This document shows positions 22,925 to 35,926 of a stretch of DNA of 64,000 nucleotides, one piece after another. The DNA comes from Lotus japonicus (taxonomy: Eukaryota; Streptophyta; Magnoliopsida; Fabales; Fabaceae), in NCBI RefSeq assembly GCF_012489685.1, contig NC_080046.1, forward strand, positions 1,676,501 through 1,740,500, in the 5' to 3' direction. The notes beneath the pieces were generated by a model. The model did no database searches. It was not told the DNA's origin and worked only from the letters and a program-made list of their open reading frames with translations. The stretch's first letter is position 1; every line of letters starts with the position of its first letter. Both the position numbers and the translations under genes were made by a program.

Positions 22925-23886
22925 ATGTTTGAAGGAGAGATGAGGGGAAAAAGGAAAATGACGGAAGCTAGTAATGAGGATAAGAAAGATGATAGCAGAG
23001 CTTACTTTACTTGGAACTTGGAGATGGACCGTGCACTTGCTGATATCCTTAGAGATCAAAGAAGCATGGGAAACAAGAGTGGTGGTGCATGGAAAGGAGT
23101 GGCATATAACACTGCGGCTCAAATGTTGTCTTCACGCTTCAATTTGCAACTTATTGGAGAGAATGTTAAAAACCGCATCAAGCTGTGGAGATCATGGTAT
23201 GGCATTGTTAGTGACATCCTTAGTCAAAGTGGTTTTGATTGGGATGGAACCAAATATATGATTTCTGTTTCAAATGAAGATGCATGGAATGAGTATGTCA
23301 AGGTAATGATTTTTAATGTTATTACTATTTAATTAAATTATTGTTTGTGTTAGTATTAATATGCTGTCTATTTTCTTTGTAGTCACATAATGACGCTAAG
23401 AGGTTCCGATTTAAGGTGATTGCTAATTGGGATGACATTGTAGACTTGTGTGCTAAAGATAGAGCAACAGGAATTGGAGCAGAGACATCCTTGGATGCAG
23501 ATGACATCATGAGCAAAGAAGCAAATGAGGATGGAGCTTATATTGTGGATATTGATGCTGATGAACAAAGCTCTACAACAAGGAAAAGCAAACAACCAAT
23601 GAAATTCAAAAAGGGAAAAAGTGGAGAAAAGAATGGGATAATTACTTCAATGAATAAAGTGGCTGAGTCATTGAGTGAATTTGTACAAGCAACTAGAAAA
23701 GGGGTGAAAAATGTCCAAGAAGTGGTTCATGATGTGATGGATGAGCTAAAGAACATTTCGGACCTAAATGGCACTCAATGGCTAAAAGCAGTGGATTGGC
23801 TTTCAGAAAATCCAAATAAGTTGGAGATTTTGAAAGCTCTTCCCATTGAGAGAATGAAAAATTACATCTTAGCTTTTATGCACTGA
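22925..23886 (+). CDS. Harbinger-associated Myb/SANT-like protein, copy 2
   Basis: Exons 22925-23302 and 23383-23886 have the same structure and length as copy 1. Only about ten residues differ (for example NKSGG for NKSDG, LQLIGEN for LKLIRQN, SVSNED for SVTNED, ERMKNY for ERKKDY). The Myb/SANT-like domain (residues about 20-110), acidic linker and helical C-terminus are all retained and the frame is open. ATG at 22940 is an alternative start. Confidence 0.88.
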
Positions 23887-24445
23887 TTCGTGATTTGCTA
23901 TAGTTTATGGACCCATTTGTAGTGTTTCCAACTTTCCACTATGTCACTGTTGAGATTTTTTTTATTTAATTTTCATTTGGATTGATGTTAGCACTTGTTA
24001 CTGTTGAGACTTTCTTTTATTTAATTTTCATTTGGATTGATGTTAGCACTTGTTAAAAACACAGTTTTAAATTTAAAGTAATAGGAAATGTGATATCTCC
24101 ATGAATGTATTAGAAATTTGTGATCCAACTAATTTCAGATTTTTGAGTCAATTCAGGGGGTTTGGGCCGATTATAAAATTCTGGGTTAATTTTAAGTTAA
24201 GTTTTTTTATTATAATTATCCAAATAATATTCATTAGATTAAAAAAATAAGAGAAAGGAAATTCAATTGATTCAATTGAATTCCCTAGCATTACCCAAAC
24301 AAAGAATTTTAAAATTGATGGAATTTAATCACCTTATCCAAACAAGGGAATTTAAAAATTAAGGGAATTCAATTGAATCAATTAAATTCCCTAGAATTTA
24401 AAATCCCTTGGATTTCTACAATCACCCCATCCAAACACAACCTAA

Positions 24446-25273
24446 AAAATAAGTCTTACAAAAAGGATCAATTTTTATATTTTTTAGATTAAAAAGTATT
24501 TGGAAGATTTGTTTATTGTACAAAATATTGAACTCCATAAAAAAAATTACATGCAAATAAAAATTCATGAATTATAATTTTGGTCTTCAAATAGTTGAGT
24601 TGTCTCAAACAAAATAAACCCAAGTTTACAATCGTCGAGAATTTCAAGCCCCAAATCACAAGAAAAATTCATGCTTAATATACCTCGAAAAGCAAAAACA
24701 TATAATCTTATTTAGTTGTAATTGAAGTTAAAGATTAAACAAAGAAATCTGCTATAGAGAGATGCTTCAAAGAGAAACTAAATGAGATATAAAATGTATC
24801 CCCTTAACATTACAGCATGAATACAAAAGAGTTTCATGAGTTTTGATGTCAATGAGGAGACGAAACGAAATGATTTAGTCAACTTCCGACACAGAATTGG
24901 TATCAAAGAACCAATCTGCTTTATAGATGACAAAACAAACAAGATAAATCTACCGAATTACGAAACGCACAAATCATAAACTTGGAAACAGAAGAAAGGG
25001 AAAGAAGATCAAAGCAATGACAAATTGATATGAAGCACTAAGCTTTTGGGAACTCAGGGCTGCAAAACCCTAACAGGGAACAGCTGCGAACCCTAATTTT
25101 GGAGCAAAGACGATTTGGGCGTAGTGATTAGGAAATGGTCGAATTTATAGCAGACGCGCTAACCTACCCAAGACGTACAAGAAAAAAAAAGCCCACTAAA
25201 GGATGTCGGTGATTTCTTTTTAAATGTTTAAACTGTAAAATATTTGTCTTAAATTAAGGATTTAATGTTTTTA
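24446..25273 (-). other. Intergenic DNA with an orphan promoter/5'-UTR-like segment on the minus strand
   Basis: On the minus strand, CTATAAATTC (about 25143-25152) is a good TATA box. About 40-85 bp downstream come TTAGGGTTCGC and TTAGGGTTTTGC, then pyrimidine-rich DNA (TTCTTTCCCTTTCTTCTG). This is what a plant housekeeping promoter and first untranslated exon look like. No coding exon follows before the Harbinger pair at 24442, so it may be a displaced or captured promoter or a non-coding RNA. The remainder is AT-rich. Confidence 0.35.
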
Positions 25274-25305
25274 CTAGTGTTTTTTACGCGTGCGTTGCAC
25301 GAAGA
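25274..25305 (-). mobile_element. Helitron 3' terminus
   Basis: Read on the minus strand, the sequence is a short hairpin (CGTGCAACGCACG) followed by CGTAAAAAACA and CTAG, with a T flank. A 3' hairpin about ten bases before CTRR and insertion between A and T are diagnostic of Helitrons. The body would extend to the right; its 5' TC end could not be placed. No Rep/helicase is encoded nearby, so it is non-autonomous. Confidence 0.6.
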
Positions 25306-26939
25306 ATTTATCTATTGTATTTAATACATTGATCAATATTTTAAATTATAAAGAATTTAAAATACTAAGAACGTAAAAACAATCATAATAAAGATATAAT
25401 TATTAAAGAGCATAAATTCAGACACTCAATTCTAATGTTTTGTAAGCATACACTGAATTGACTAACATAAAAAGTTAATAGACCAAAATCATTAAGTTTG
25501 CATATGTGAGGTATAACTGAATTTTGTTTACGAAAATGTATACCCGTGTGTTGCATAAAGGGTATTACGTTTGTATTTTAGATATGTAACAATACATAAA
25601 TATATAATTATTGTTTAAATTATTAAAACACACTTAAGTTATATAAAAAATGAGTTTATAATTTTTTTTAGCCCGTACAAATTTTCATTTTTTTATGTAA
25701 AATGTTCCTCCCTATGGGATCTCGTAACTCTAATATGTTAGCACTAATAAATTAGGTCATAAATTTATAATACATATGTATTAATATTTTTATTCCTCAT
25801 AATATTCTTACTATCAAATTATTATAGTATTTTACAATATAAATCTACACTCTTAAAATTTTGAAAAAACACTAAAATTAATTATATTAATTATTATTTT
25901 TTATTTTCTATTAATTTTAACACAAATTATGTTCATATAAAATATCCCTTCTCGTAAAAGATGTTTACTCTATAATGTCATATTTTCTCTATCATATTAA
26001 ACTATCATAAAGTTATTCATAAAATTATGAAAAAGTAGAATTTTATTTTCTATTAATTTTAAAATAAAATTCCCAGGTAATACCTCCCATGAAAACTATT
26101 TATCCTTTGATTAAAACATTTAGAGCGTCCATATCTAAATAAATATTTTATTAATAAATTTATAGTTATTTAGAAAAAAATGATGAAAAATAATACTAAA
26201 ATATATTTTAGTTTCTTTTTTTATTAATTAGTTGTGTTTTCATGTAAAATAATCCTCCCTCATAAGAGTTCTATTATCTTGAACTTTGAACATAAATAAA
26301 TGTAAGCTATATTTTCACTAAAAAAATTCATACTCTAATATGTAACATTTGATTTGAGGGGAAAGGTGAAAAAACCTGGTACTCGGCTACCACATGATGC
26401 TCATATATGATGCCTAAGCCACAAAGTATATATGGTGCTCATTCGCAAATTGGGATGCACACTAAGACATTTTGACACATCATCTTATTCTCAAAGTTAT
26501 GCATGAAGAGGTGGGTACACGACCTTCTCTTTCACAACCTTCCATTTCCCCTTCAGGGACGTCTCCGTCGCCTTCATCTTCGGTGGCTCGTCACCTCCTA
26601 TTCTCAGCTTGCGAACCATAGTAATCAAGCCAAAACGCATCACGGCTAAAAAGACAAGGAATTTTTTTTGCTAGAACAGGCGTTGTAGTAAACGTCCCGC
26701 CTCACAACCGTATAAAGAAAGGACTGAAATACCTCCATCACAGCAAAAAAAAACCACTGACACTCCCACAAAACCCCGCTACAAACGAATTTGTTACATC
26801 AATTTAATTATCTTCGACAAAAGAAATCATTTATTAGTGAACAGTTGTTCAGTAAAACAAGACTTTAATTTAATGTGATCACAAAGCAAGATTGTAATAA
26901 GAAACTTAAATATAGTGAAACAATCTTTCAAAATCTATA
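25306..26939. other. AT-rich non-coding DNA, probably Helitron body and older repeats
   Basis: Very A/T-rich, with no gene. A second degenerate hairpin (TATACCCGTGTGTTGCATAAAG at about 25538-25559) resembles the Helitron end but lacks CTAG. The section 26340-26640 is less AT-rich but not recognisable. Confidence 0.35.
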
Positions 26940-27903
26940 TTTATGTTCTTCCTGACTTGCTACCCAATAAAAGTCGATGATAACCTGTGTCCTCGATGCC
27001 TTAGTGCTGAAGAAACAATTATGCATGTCATAAGAGATTGTGAGGCAGTAAAGGAAGTCTGGGAGGGTTTCATTGAAGACCACAACTGGAGCAGATTCTT
27101 TAGCCAGGGAATTTCAAATTGGCTCTGTTTCAACCTTGAAAAAGACTTTGTCCACAATAGAGGCTTTAGCTGGCCCTTACTCTTTGGCATCACGATTTTG
27201 GTACCTCTGGAAAGACCGTTGCGACCTGGTCTTCAACAACATATATGTTGTGCATGATTCAATCATGATCCTGATCACCAGTTTCACCTCCCAAGTGGTG
27301 CATAACCTTCTCTTGCCAGACAGACAAATCATAGAGACTCGCACTGAACAACTTAACGGATGGGGAAAGCCTAGACAAGGGACTTGGAAACTTAACTCTG
27401 ATGGCTCTGTTTTTCAAAACGACCAATGAGCAGCTTGCGGTGGAATCATCAGAGACAACTCAGGGAAAGTTTATCCTGGCTTCTCCTCTTCCCTGGGGGT
27501 GTGCAACGCGGTAAGGGCTGAACTTTGGGGAGTTCTCAAAGGCCTTAGACTAGCTACTTCCCTTATTCCAAGGAAGCTTATGATTGAATTGGACTACAAA
27601 ACAGCTTATAATCTCATCACAGTTAGATGTCCAACTGCGCAGACCTGATTAGGGACATACAATACCTAGCGTCCCTGAATTGTGAGGTGAACTTCAAGTG
27701 GATCTATTGAGAGGCCAATCGATGTGCTGACCACCTTGCGAAGCTTGGACACAACTCCTCAGAGGAGTTCTTTGGATAGGATAACGTTCCTAACTCTCTT
27801 ATTCCTATTCTAAGAGATGGTATTGTAGGGGTAGCTTTCCCCATAATGGTTCTTTAGCTTGTTTTTCTATGGGCTTTTGCCCCTTTTATTAGTCAAAAAA
27901 AAA
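26940..27903 (+). mobile_element. 5'-truncated LINE 3' end (zinc-binding RT tail and RNase H)
   Basis: Frames read CPRCLSAEETIMHVIRDCEAV (zf-RVT), SRFWYLWKDRCDLVFNN, WKLNSDGSVFQ, AACGGIIRDNSGKVYPG, AVRAELWGVLKGLRLA, KLMIELDYKTAYNLI and ANRCADHLAKLGHNSSEEF. This is the C-terminal tail and RNase H-like domain (RVT_3) of plant L1 LINEs. The RNase H acids (D in NSDGS, E in AVRAE, D in ELDYK, D in CADHLA) are visible, but stops and frameshifts (for example TGA at 27427) kill it. It ends ...TTTTATTAGTC followed by nine A's, a LINE-type tail. Confidence 0.85.
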
Positions 27904-28534
27904 GTCGATCACCATAGAAAAAGTAGATCAAAAGTTACATGCTGAAAAATCTCACTCTACACTAATAAAAAAATTGTCCATGATACATATGATTTGAGCA
28001 ACTTTACAAAACAAACCAAAAAAGTCTATGTTAGAGGCCCCTGGAACCAAACAACAGAACATGAAACTAGTCTATCTCATTCTCAACCTATCATATCTCA
28101 CGACGTACTGTCAACCCAAGCCTTAAGATACATGACATAAGAAAGCAAATTTAAAAGTTGAGAAAGGCTAATGGGTATTTGTCCGGTATGTGTATATTCT
28201 GTTCTCAATTTATTATCATTAAGTTCAATAATATGTCAGCAACCGAGTTCAGTACAGGGACCAAAGGTGAGTACTAATAAATGATACTAAAATAGAAACA
28301 CAAATATAAGAGGGTCCATAACCAAAACTAGATATAATTAGAGGGACAAAAACATATTTAGGTCTAATAAAAAAAGGACAAGTTATGCTTAAATACCAAC
28401 CGAGTATTAAAATATCTAAAACAGTTCATGAAACTATAAGAATCTTGAACAAGTTTTTGACAAAAAACACCTCATGCAAGCAAAAGTAGGTGCTGAGCTA
28501 CAAAGATTACTACTCAGAGCAATCAAAACATTTT
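27904..28534. other. RPS3 3' flank
   Basis: AT-rich DNA downstream of RPS3, likely holding its 3' UTR and poly(A) signals on the minus strand. No other feature recognised. Confidence 0.4.
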
Positions 28535-31292
<2,758 letters not shown>

Positions 31293-31445
31293 CTTCAGTC
31301 AACTGAGGGAGGTGAGACACTGCTGCTGCTGCTGCTTCGTTGCAAACCCTAGATTTGAGAAATGGGAGTGTGGGACGCTGAGAAGGATAGAATTTGTAGA
31401 GGACGGCGATACTCAATCCAACGGCGCTAGTAATTCTAGGGTTTT
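31293..31445 (-). promoter_or_regulatory. RPS3 5' UTR and promoter with telo-box
   Basis: Upstream of the RPS3 ATG on the minus strand, AAACCCTAG lies at 31436-31444 and its reverse at 31344-31352. Telo-boxes of this type are common in promoters of plant ribosomal-protein genes. A (CAG) run precedes the start codon at about 31320-31337. Confidence 0.55.
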
Positions 31446-33543
31446 GGGATCAATGTATGTCATTATTTCGAATTTATTTATTTATACAAAGAAAAAAAAT
31501 TTGATCAATGACAATTTGACTGCTCAAGTTTAAATCAATTGACACGTGATTGTTTCAGTTTAATTAGATGTCTTGGGTTTAAGTCTGTGATTAGTCTCGT
31601 GGGTCCTAGTCAGGATCTGAGACAATTTTATGTTCGGTTGTTTTTACTATTATTCTTGATTAAGGCCCTATTTGAGTAGTTTTTTGTTTTAAGTTTTGAA
31701 TCTCTGTTTTAGTTTCTTGTGGGCTTTAGTTTTAAATAAAATTATTGTCAACTTTGTAAGTTCACGACAATGAGTAGGGTCAGTGGAGGTAGCATCTGGT
31801 GGTGTTAGGCTGTTAGCCAGGCATGAGCGTGCATTGAGTCACGCTCATGTCGTCATGCGTGGCATGTTAGTTACATTTCGTTTATAAATACTAAACTTGG
31901 ATTCTTTCATTTGTATATTAGTTTTTATGCTATTTTCTCTAAACTAAGTCTTTGAGCATTGTCTTGGAACTTCCTATGGTCATGTGTCAAGTTTGATTAT
32001 ATCTTTTTTATTTACACTTGACTAATTTCCTTTTAGCACTTGAGGTGTGAATCAATTTCTAATAATGTTTTAAAGTTTTGAGTTATATATGAACATGGTT
32101 TCCAATCTATGAATCTTTTCTCTGTTTTTATTCAATCATGAGTCGACACAAGTTTATTGCTTATTATATTTACAAACGAAAGTTGGGATAGATTAAGAGA
32201 CCTAAGAATTGATTGATTTGTTTATCCATTACTTAAAAAAAAGAGTGTGAACTTATAGTGGTGGCCTGATTGTAAAAACTTTATATTCAACATTGTTATT
32301 TTAGGTGCACCTTTAGGATTAATCTGGAAGTTTTTCTTGTGCATCATTGACAAGTAGAGATTAAGGCTAGATCACCATAGAATTCCATAAATTTCATACA
32401 TGTTAGTTTTCTTGAACATCAACTGAATTGGTGAAGTAAAACCCAAGTGTTAATTTTAATCATAATCAAGTTCAACTTTTATAATTAATTATTGTTACCA
32501 AGTTTAATCACAAACCATAATCATATTCTGTTGGATCTTAACAACAAAACTCTCTTCCAAATTGGTTATGCACACAATCCATGTTGTTCGACATTTTTTA
32601 TATTACTTCAAAAAATCCGTGCACTTGCGAAACATGCAACACTTTCCAAGATTCTGAAGCCAACATGGTAGCCAAGTTGGATCCTGCAATATGTTTCATG
32701 TGTCACATATAACCTTCCAAATTGAAGATATAAAAAGCTTAATCATAGAAATAACTTTTAGGGCAACATTCGAAACAAAATAAGTAACTTGTGTATCAGG
32801 AAGCATATCATCTCCCATTAGAGGAATAAATATCGAAACAAAACATGTAAGGTTTTCCATTTGGCAGGCTTGCGATAGGAAGGTAATAGTCCAAGCAATT
32901 GATGAACAAGGATATACATTACAAGTTAAGTTTTCTATTAGGGAGTACAGTAAACTGTAACATCCTGAACAATGATGCATATCAAAATTGGTTCGCCAAA
33001 AGGTTCACATTCACCACATTCAGAACAAAACCCTAAAAATCGCACAATGAGTAACTAAGTAGAAGAAAAATCAAAACTTTATCTGTCTAAAAGAGGCGAC
33101 ACTACAACAAGGGGAAGAGAAGATGAAAGGACCAACAGAATCGCCACCGCTCCAAGTTCCTCTTCTTTGCCAAATGGAGATGCTTCAAAAAGAAGGAGAT
33201 GAATAACAGAGTATATGAACTGTGTTATACTTAAGTGAAAGGACTTTCTCGTAAATAATATTGATATATTTTCATGAAGAAACTTATTTTTAAAAACAAT
33301 ATTGGGAAAATATTAATGCTGACTCATTTTACACATTGACCTTTATTACTGGAGGCAACTCATTTTGGGTATCACACCTTCAACTGCCTTAAGATACCCG
33401 CAAAAATTACCCACATTTAGTATGTATAAACCAGCTAGATGAGTATAAGGTTGGATATGAATAAATACCCGTAAAAAATAATGTGTGTGAGTGAATATAT
33501 GAGTACTATAGTACTTAATCTGCCCCATACTCGCACTCACATG

Positions 33544-33620
<77 letters not shown>

Positions 33621-34576
33621 TTAGATGTACATACATTTGTTAGTATATTAATAAACTTGGCTATAAGCCTATAACTTTCTAACTTCTCTTTTTAAAAAAT
33701 TAGTAATTAAGGTCTTATATATATATATATATATATATACATACTATACTATTGTTACTTTATTCATTTTTTAAAGTATGTTAATAGCCTAAAAATTTAG
33801 GATTATATAAAAATCTATAATAAAAATTTTAGAGTGATAACTTTCTTGCTTGATTTTTTAAAAATATTATACTTAGTTAAATGCTTGAACTTATGTATTT
33901 GGCTGATTTTTTCATTTTTAAATAATTTATTTGTTCACAATAGCTATTATATTTTTCTATTCTATCGAAAAGTGAAAGATAAATTTTGGCTAACTAAATT
34001 GGTGGTACGGGTAGAGGTAGGGTATATAGGTACCCATAGAGTAAGAAGAGTTATTTTTTTGGAAATGAAGCTAATTTGTCTTAGCCCTCATTGAAAAGGG
34101 GCTTGGGTGCGCGTGACAAGGAGTACCATGTGCGTGCATATTTTGAATGAGTGATGAGACATGAGTTTCCATAGAGAATATTCATGCAACAAGAATGATT
34201 TTCCCAAGGTAAGCCGAGACAAATATGCATGGTAATTTGTAGACGGATCAGTTAGAGGTAGGGTCCAGCGACTGGAAGAGAACCGCATGTCGCATGGTGT
34301 CCGGTGCTCCCCTGACGACCCTTGAAAATTCAAAGGATCGAGTGTCATCCATGCTTGGTCGTACTCATAACTGCATTAGCTCTCCAAGGTGAACAACCTC
34401 TGGTCAATTGGACAATGTAGGCAAGGGAAGTCACAATATTCAAGTTGCTATCCACGCGAATATGAGAGCGAGCATGAATTATTTTTGAAAACATGGATAT
34501 AAGAATAGATACTATAGTACCCTATGCAGACCTACCAATTGTCATTCCTACACATAAGCACATTTTAAAGTTAATC
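31446..34576. other. Intergenic region between RPS3 and VPS11
   Basis: AT-rich DNA with no recognised gene. It includes the TTA and TA microsatellites. The segment 32650-33200 is less AT-rich, and a plus-strand stretch reads KVIVQAIDEQGYTLQVKFS before a stop, possibly a gene remnant I cannot identify. The section 34080-34560 is unremarkable. Confidence 0.35.
33545..33621 (+). repeat. (TTA)n microsatellite
   Basis: About 25 perfect ATT/TTA units. A shorter (TA)n run lies at 33716-33739. Confidence 0.95.
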
Positions 34577-34579
34577 TTA

Positions 34580-35218
34580 GGCTATGTTTGGCATGTTTAG
34601 CTGAAAAGCTAGCTGAAAGCTTATAAGCTAGCTGATAGCTGAAAGCTGAAAGCTGATAGCTGAAAGCTGAAAAGCTACGTGATTGGAATAAAAGTGTTTG
34701 GTAAAACTAGCTGTTTAACAAGCTGAAATTGTAAAATGACGTAGACATACTTGTATAATTATTTTTATATTTAATATTACTTTATTTTCACATTAATACC
34801 TATATGATATTAATATTAAATTATTATCATTTTAAATATTTTTATTAACTCTAGTTATTTATCATCTTAAAAATATAATATTAATTTTTACTTATTTTTA
34901 TTAATATAATATTTTTAATACTTATGGTGCGCAGAGGTGTGGCGGGAACTGCATACGTAAGTGTGAGGGGAAAATATGTTTAATATTTTTATAAATATAT
35001 AAGGGTAATGGTGGAATTTTAATAAAATAATAAGGATAAAAATGAAAATAAATTTAATAAGCTATAAGCTACCTGAGATAGCTTATAGCTTAAAGCTTTA
35101 AGCTACTTAAATAAGCTCATTCACCAAACACTTTTAAAGAGCTTTTAAACTAGTCAAATAAGCTTTAAGGTAGTCAAATAAGCTATAAGCTAGCTGAAAT
35201 AGCATGCCAAACATAGCC
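34580..35218. mobile_element. Tourist-like (PIF/Harbinger) MITE, 639 bp
   Basis: The ends are inverted copies of GGCTATGTTTGGCATG, with TTA on both sides (34577-34579 and 35219-35221). Both subterminal regions are packed with AGCT-containing words (AGCTAGCTGAAAGC, AAGCTATAAGCTAGCTG) that could fold into hairpins. A TTA/TAA target site and a GG..TGTTTGG terminus are typical of Tourist MITEs. No coding capacity. Confidence 0.88.
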
Positions 35219-35221
35219 TTA

Positions 35222-35926
35222 ATATTTTCCACTTCACCGGTTTCTTGAGTTTTGTGGTCTCTAATTTTAAATTGTTGTTGCGGCTATTGCAATGAGAGTT
35301 GCGACTACTGCGGTGTGAATTTATTTTACACTCGCACCTGTCTAAATTGGTTTTTTGTTACAAGAGGAAGCAAGGAAACTAAGCTAACTCAACTCATCAA
35401 GGCATAAAACCTCAATGGCGAAGGATGGTAGTAGCCTCCACACATTGCGTTGTGCCCCTGTCCACGACGCCGGTTGAGCAAGACAATCAACATGGTCGTT
35501 GTTCTCCCTCGGCGCCAATTCAACCACAACATTCCACTCCCAACTCCCAAGCAAGCATAACACGGACCCTTTCAATTATATCACTAAATTTGTTTAATAA
35601 TTATCTCAAATTATTACTAAGCATTTTATGCATAACTATTGTAATTTTTTTTCTTCTCTAAAACATTTTCCTATTCCCTCCAATAATTTTATCTCAATTT
35701 CTTTTTCCGTTTGGGCTTTTGGTGGAAGCAGAACAGGAGTTGCCGACGGCCACCAGAACCTCGTTGCGGTCGGAACAGTGTGTTACGGCGGTCGAATTGC
35801 GGTCAGATGCGGATGCGGAGGGCGCAATATTGCGGCCGCAACACGTGTTGCGGCCTGCTCTGTTTTCGGTACATATAGCACCGCTCTTTTGGTGAGAACA
35901 ACATCGTTGGAATCCGATCGATCGTG
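35222..35926 (+). promoter_or_regulatory. VPS11 upstream region
   Basis: The part nearest the ATG (35720-35926) is strongly GC-rich with CGG/TTGCGG words and probably forms the promoter and 5' UTR. Similar GCGGCTATTGC... TTGCGACTACTGCGG words at about 35279-35310 suggest an older GCGG-rich repeat nearby. The stretch between them is AT-rich. Confidence 0.45.
35834..35855. promoter_or_regulatory. 22-bp perfect palindrome centred on a G-box-type core
   Basis: The sequence is symmetric around CACGTG (35842-35847), extending through GCAACACGTGTTGC to GGCC on each side. CACGTG is the core bound by plant bHLH and bZIP factors. It sits about 80-90 bp before the VPS11 ATG. Confidence 0.6.

Larger units (their letters stand above)
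19250..24442 (+). mobile_element. PIF/Harbinger DNA transposon, copy 2 (5193 bp)
   Basis: The ends are GGTTGTGTTTGGATGGGG and, in reverse on the right, GGTTGTGTTTGGATGGGG, so this copy has a perfect terminal match. TAA flanks both sides (19247-19249, shared with copy 1, and 24443-24445). The internal order is the same as copy 1. Shared blocks look about 98-99% identical by eye. It keeps the N-terminal transposase exon (21683-21955) lost from copy 1 but lacks the second half of the transposase. Confidence 0.92.

Noticed and set aside
14067..24445. The duplicated 5.2-kb blocks as a tandem gene duplication of host Myb-like genes
   Set aside because: TIRs with TAA target copies at all three boundaries and the linked HARBI1-type transposase show that the units are transposons.
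32650..33200. Possible gene between RPS3 and the TTA microsatellite
   Set aside because: A short stretch (KVIVQAIDEQGYTLQVKFS) looks protein-like, but stops follow and no family or splice structure could be supported.
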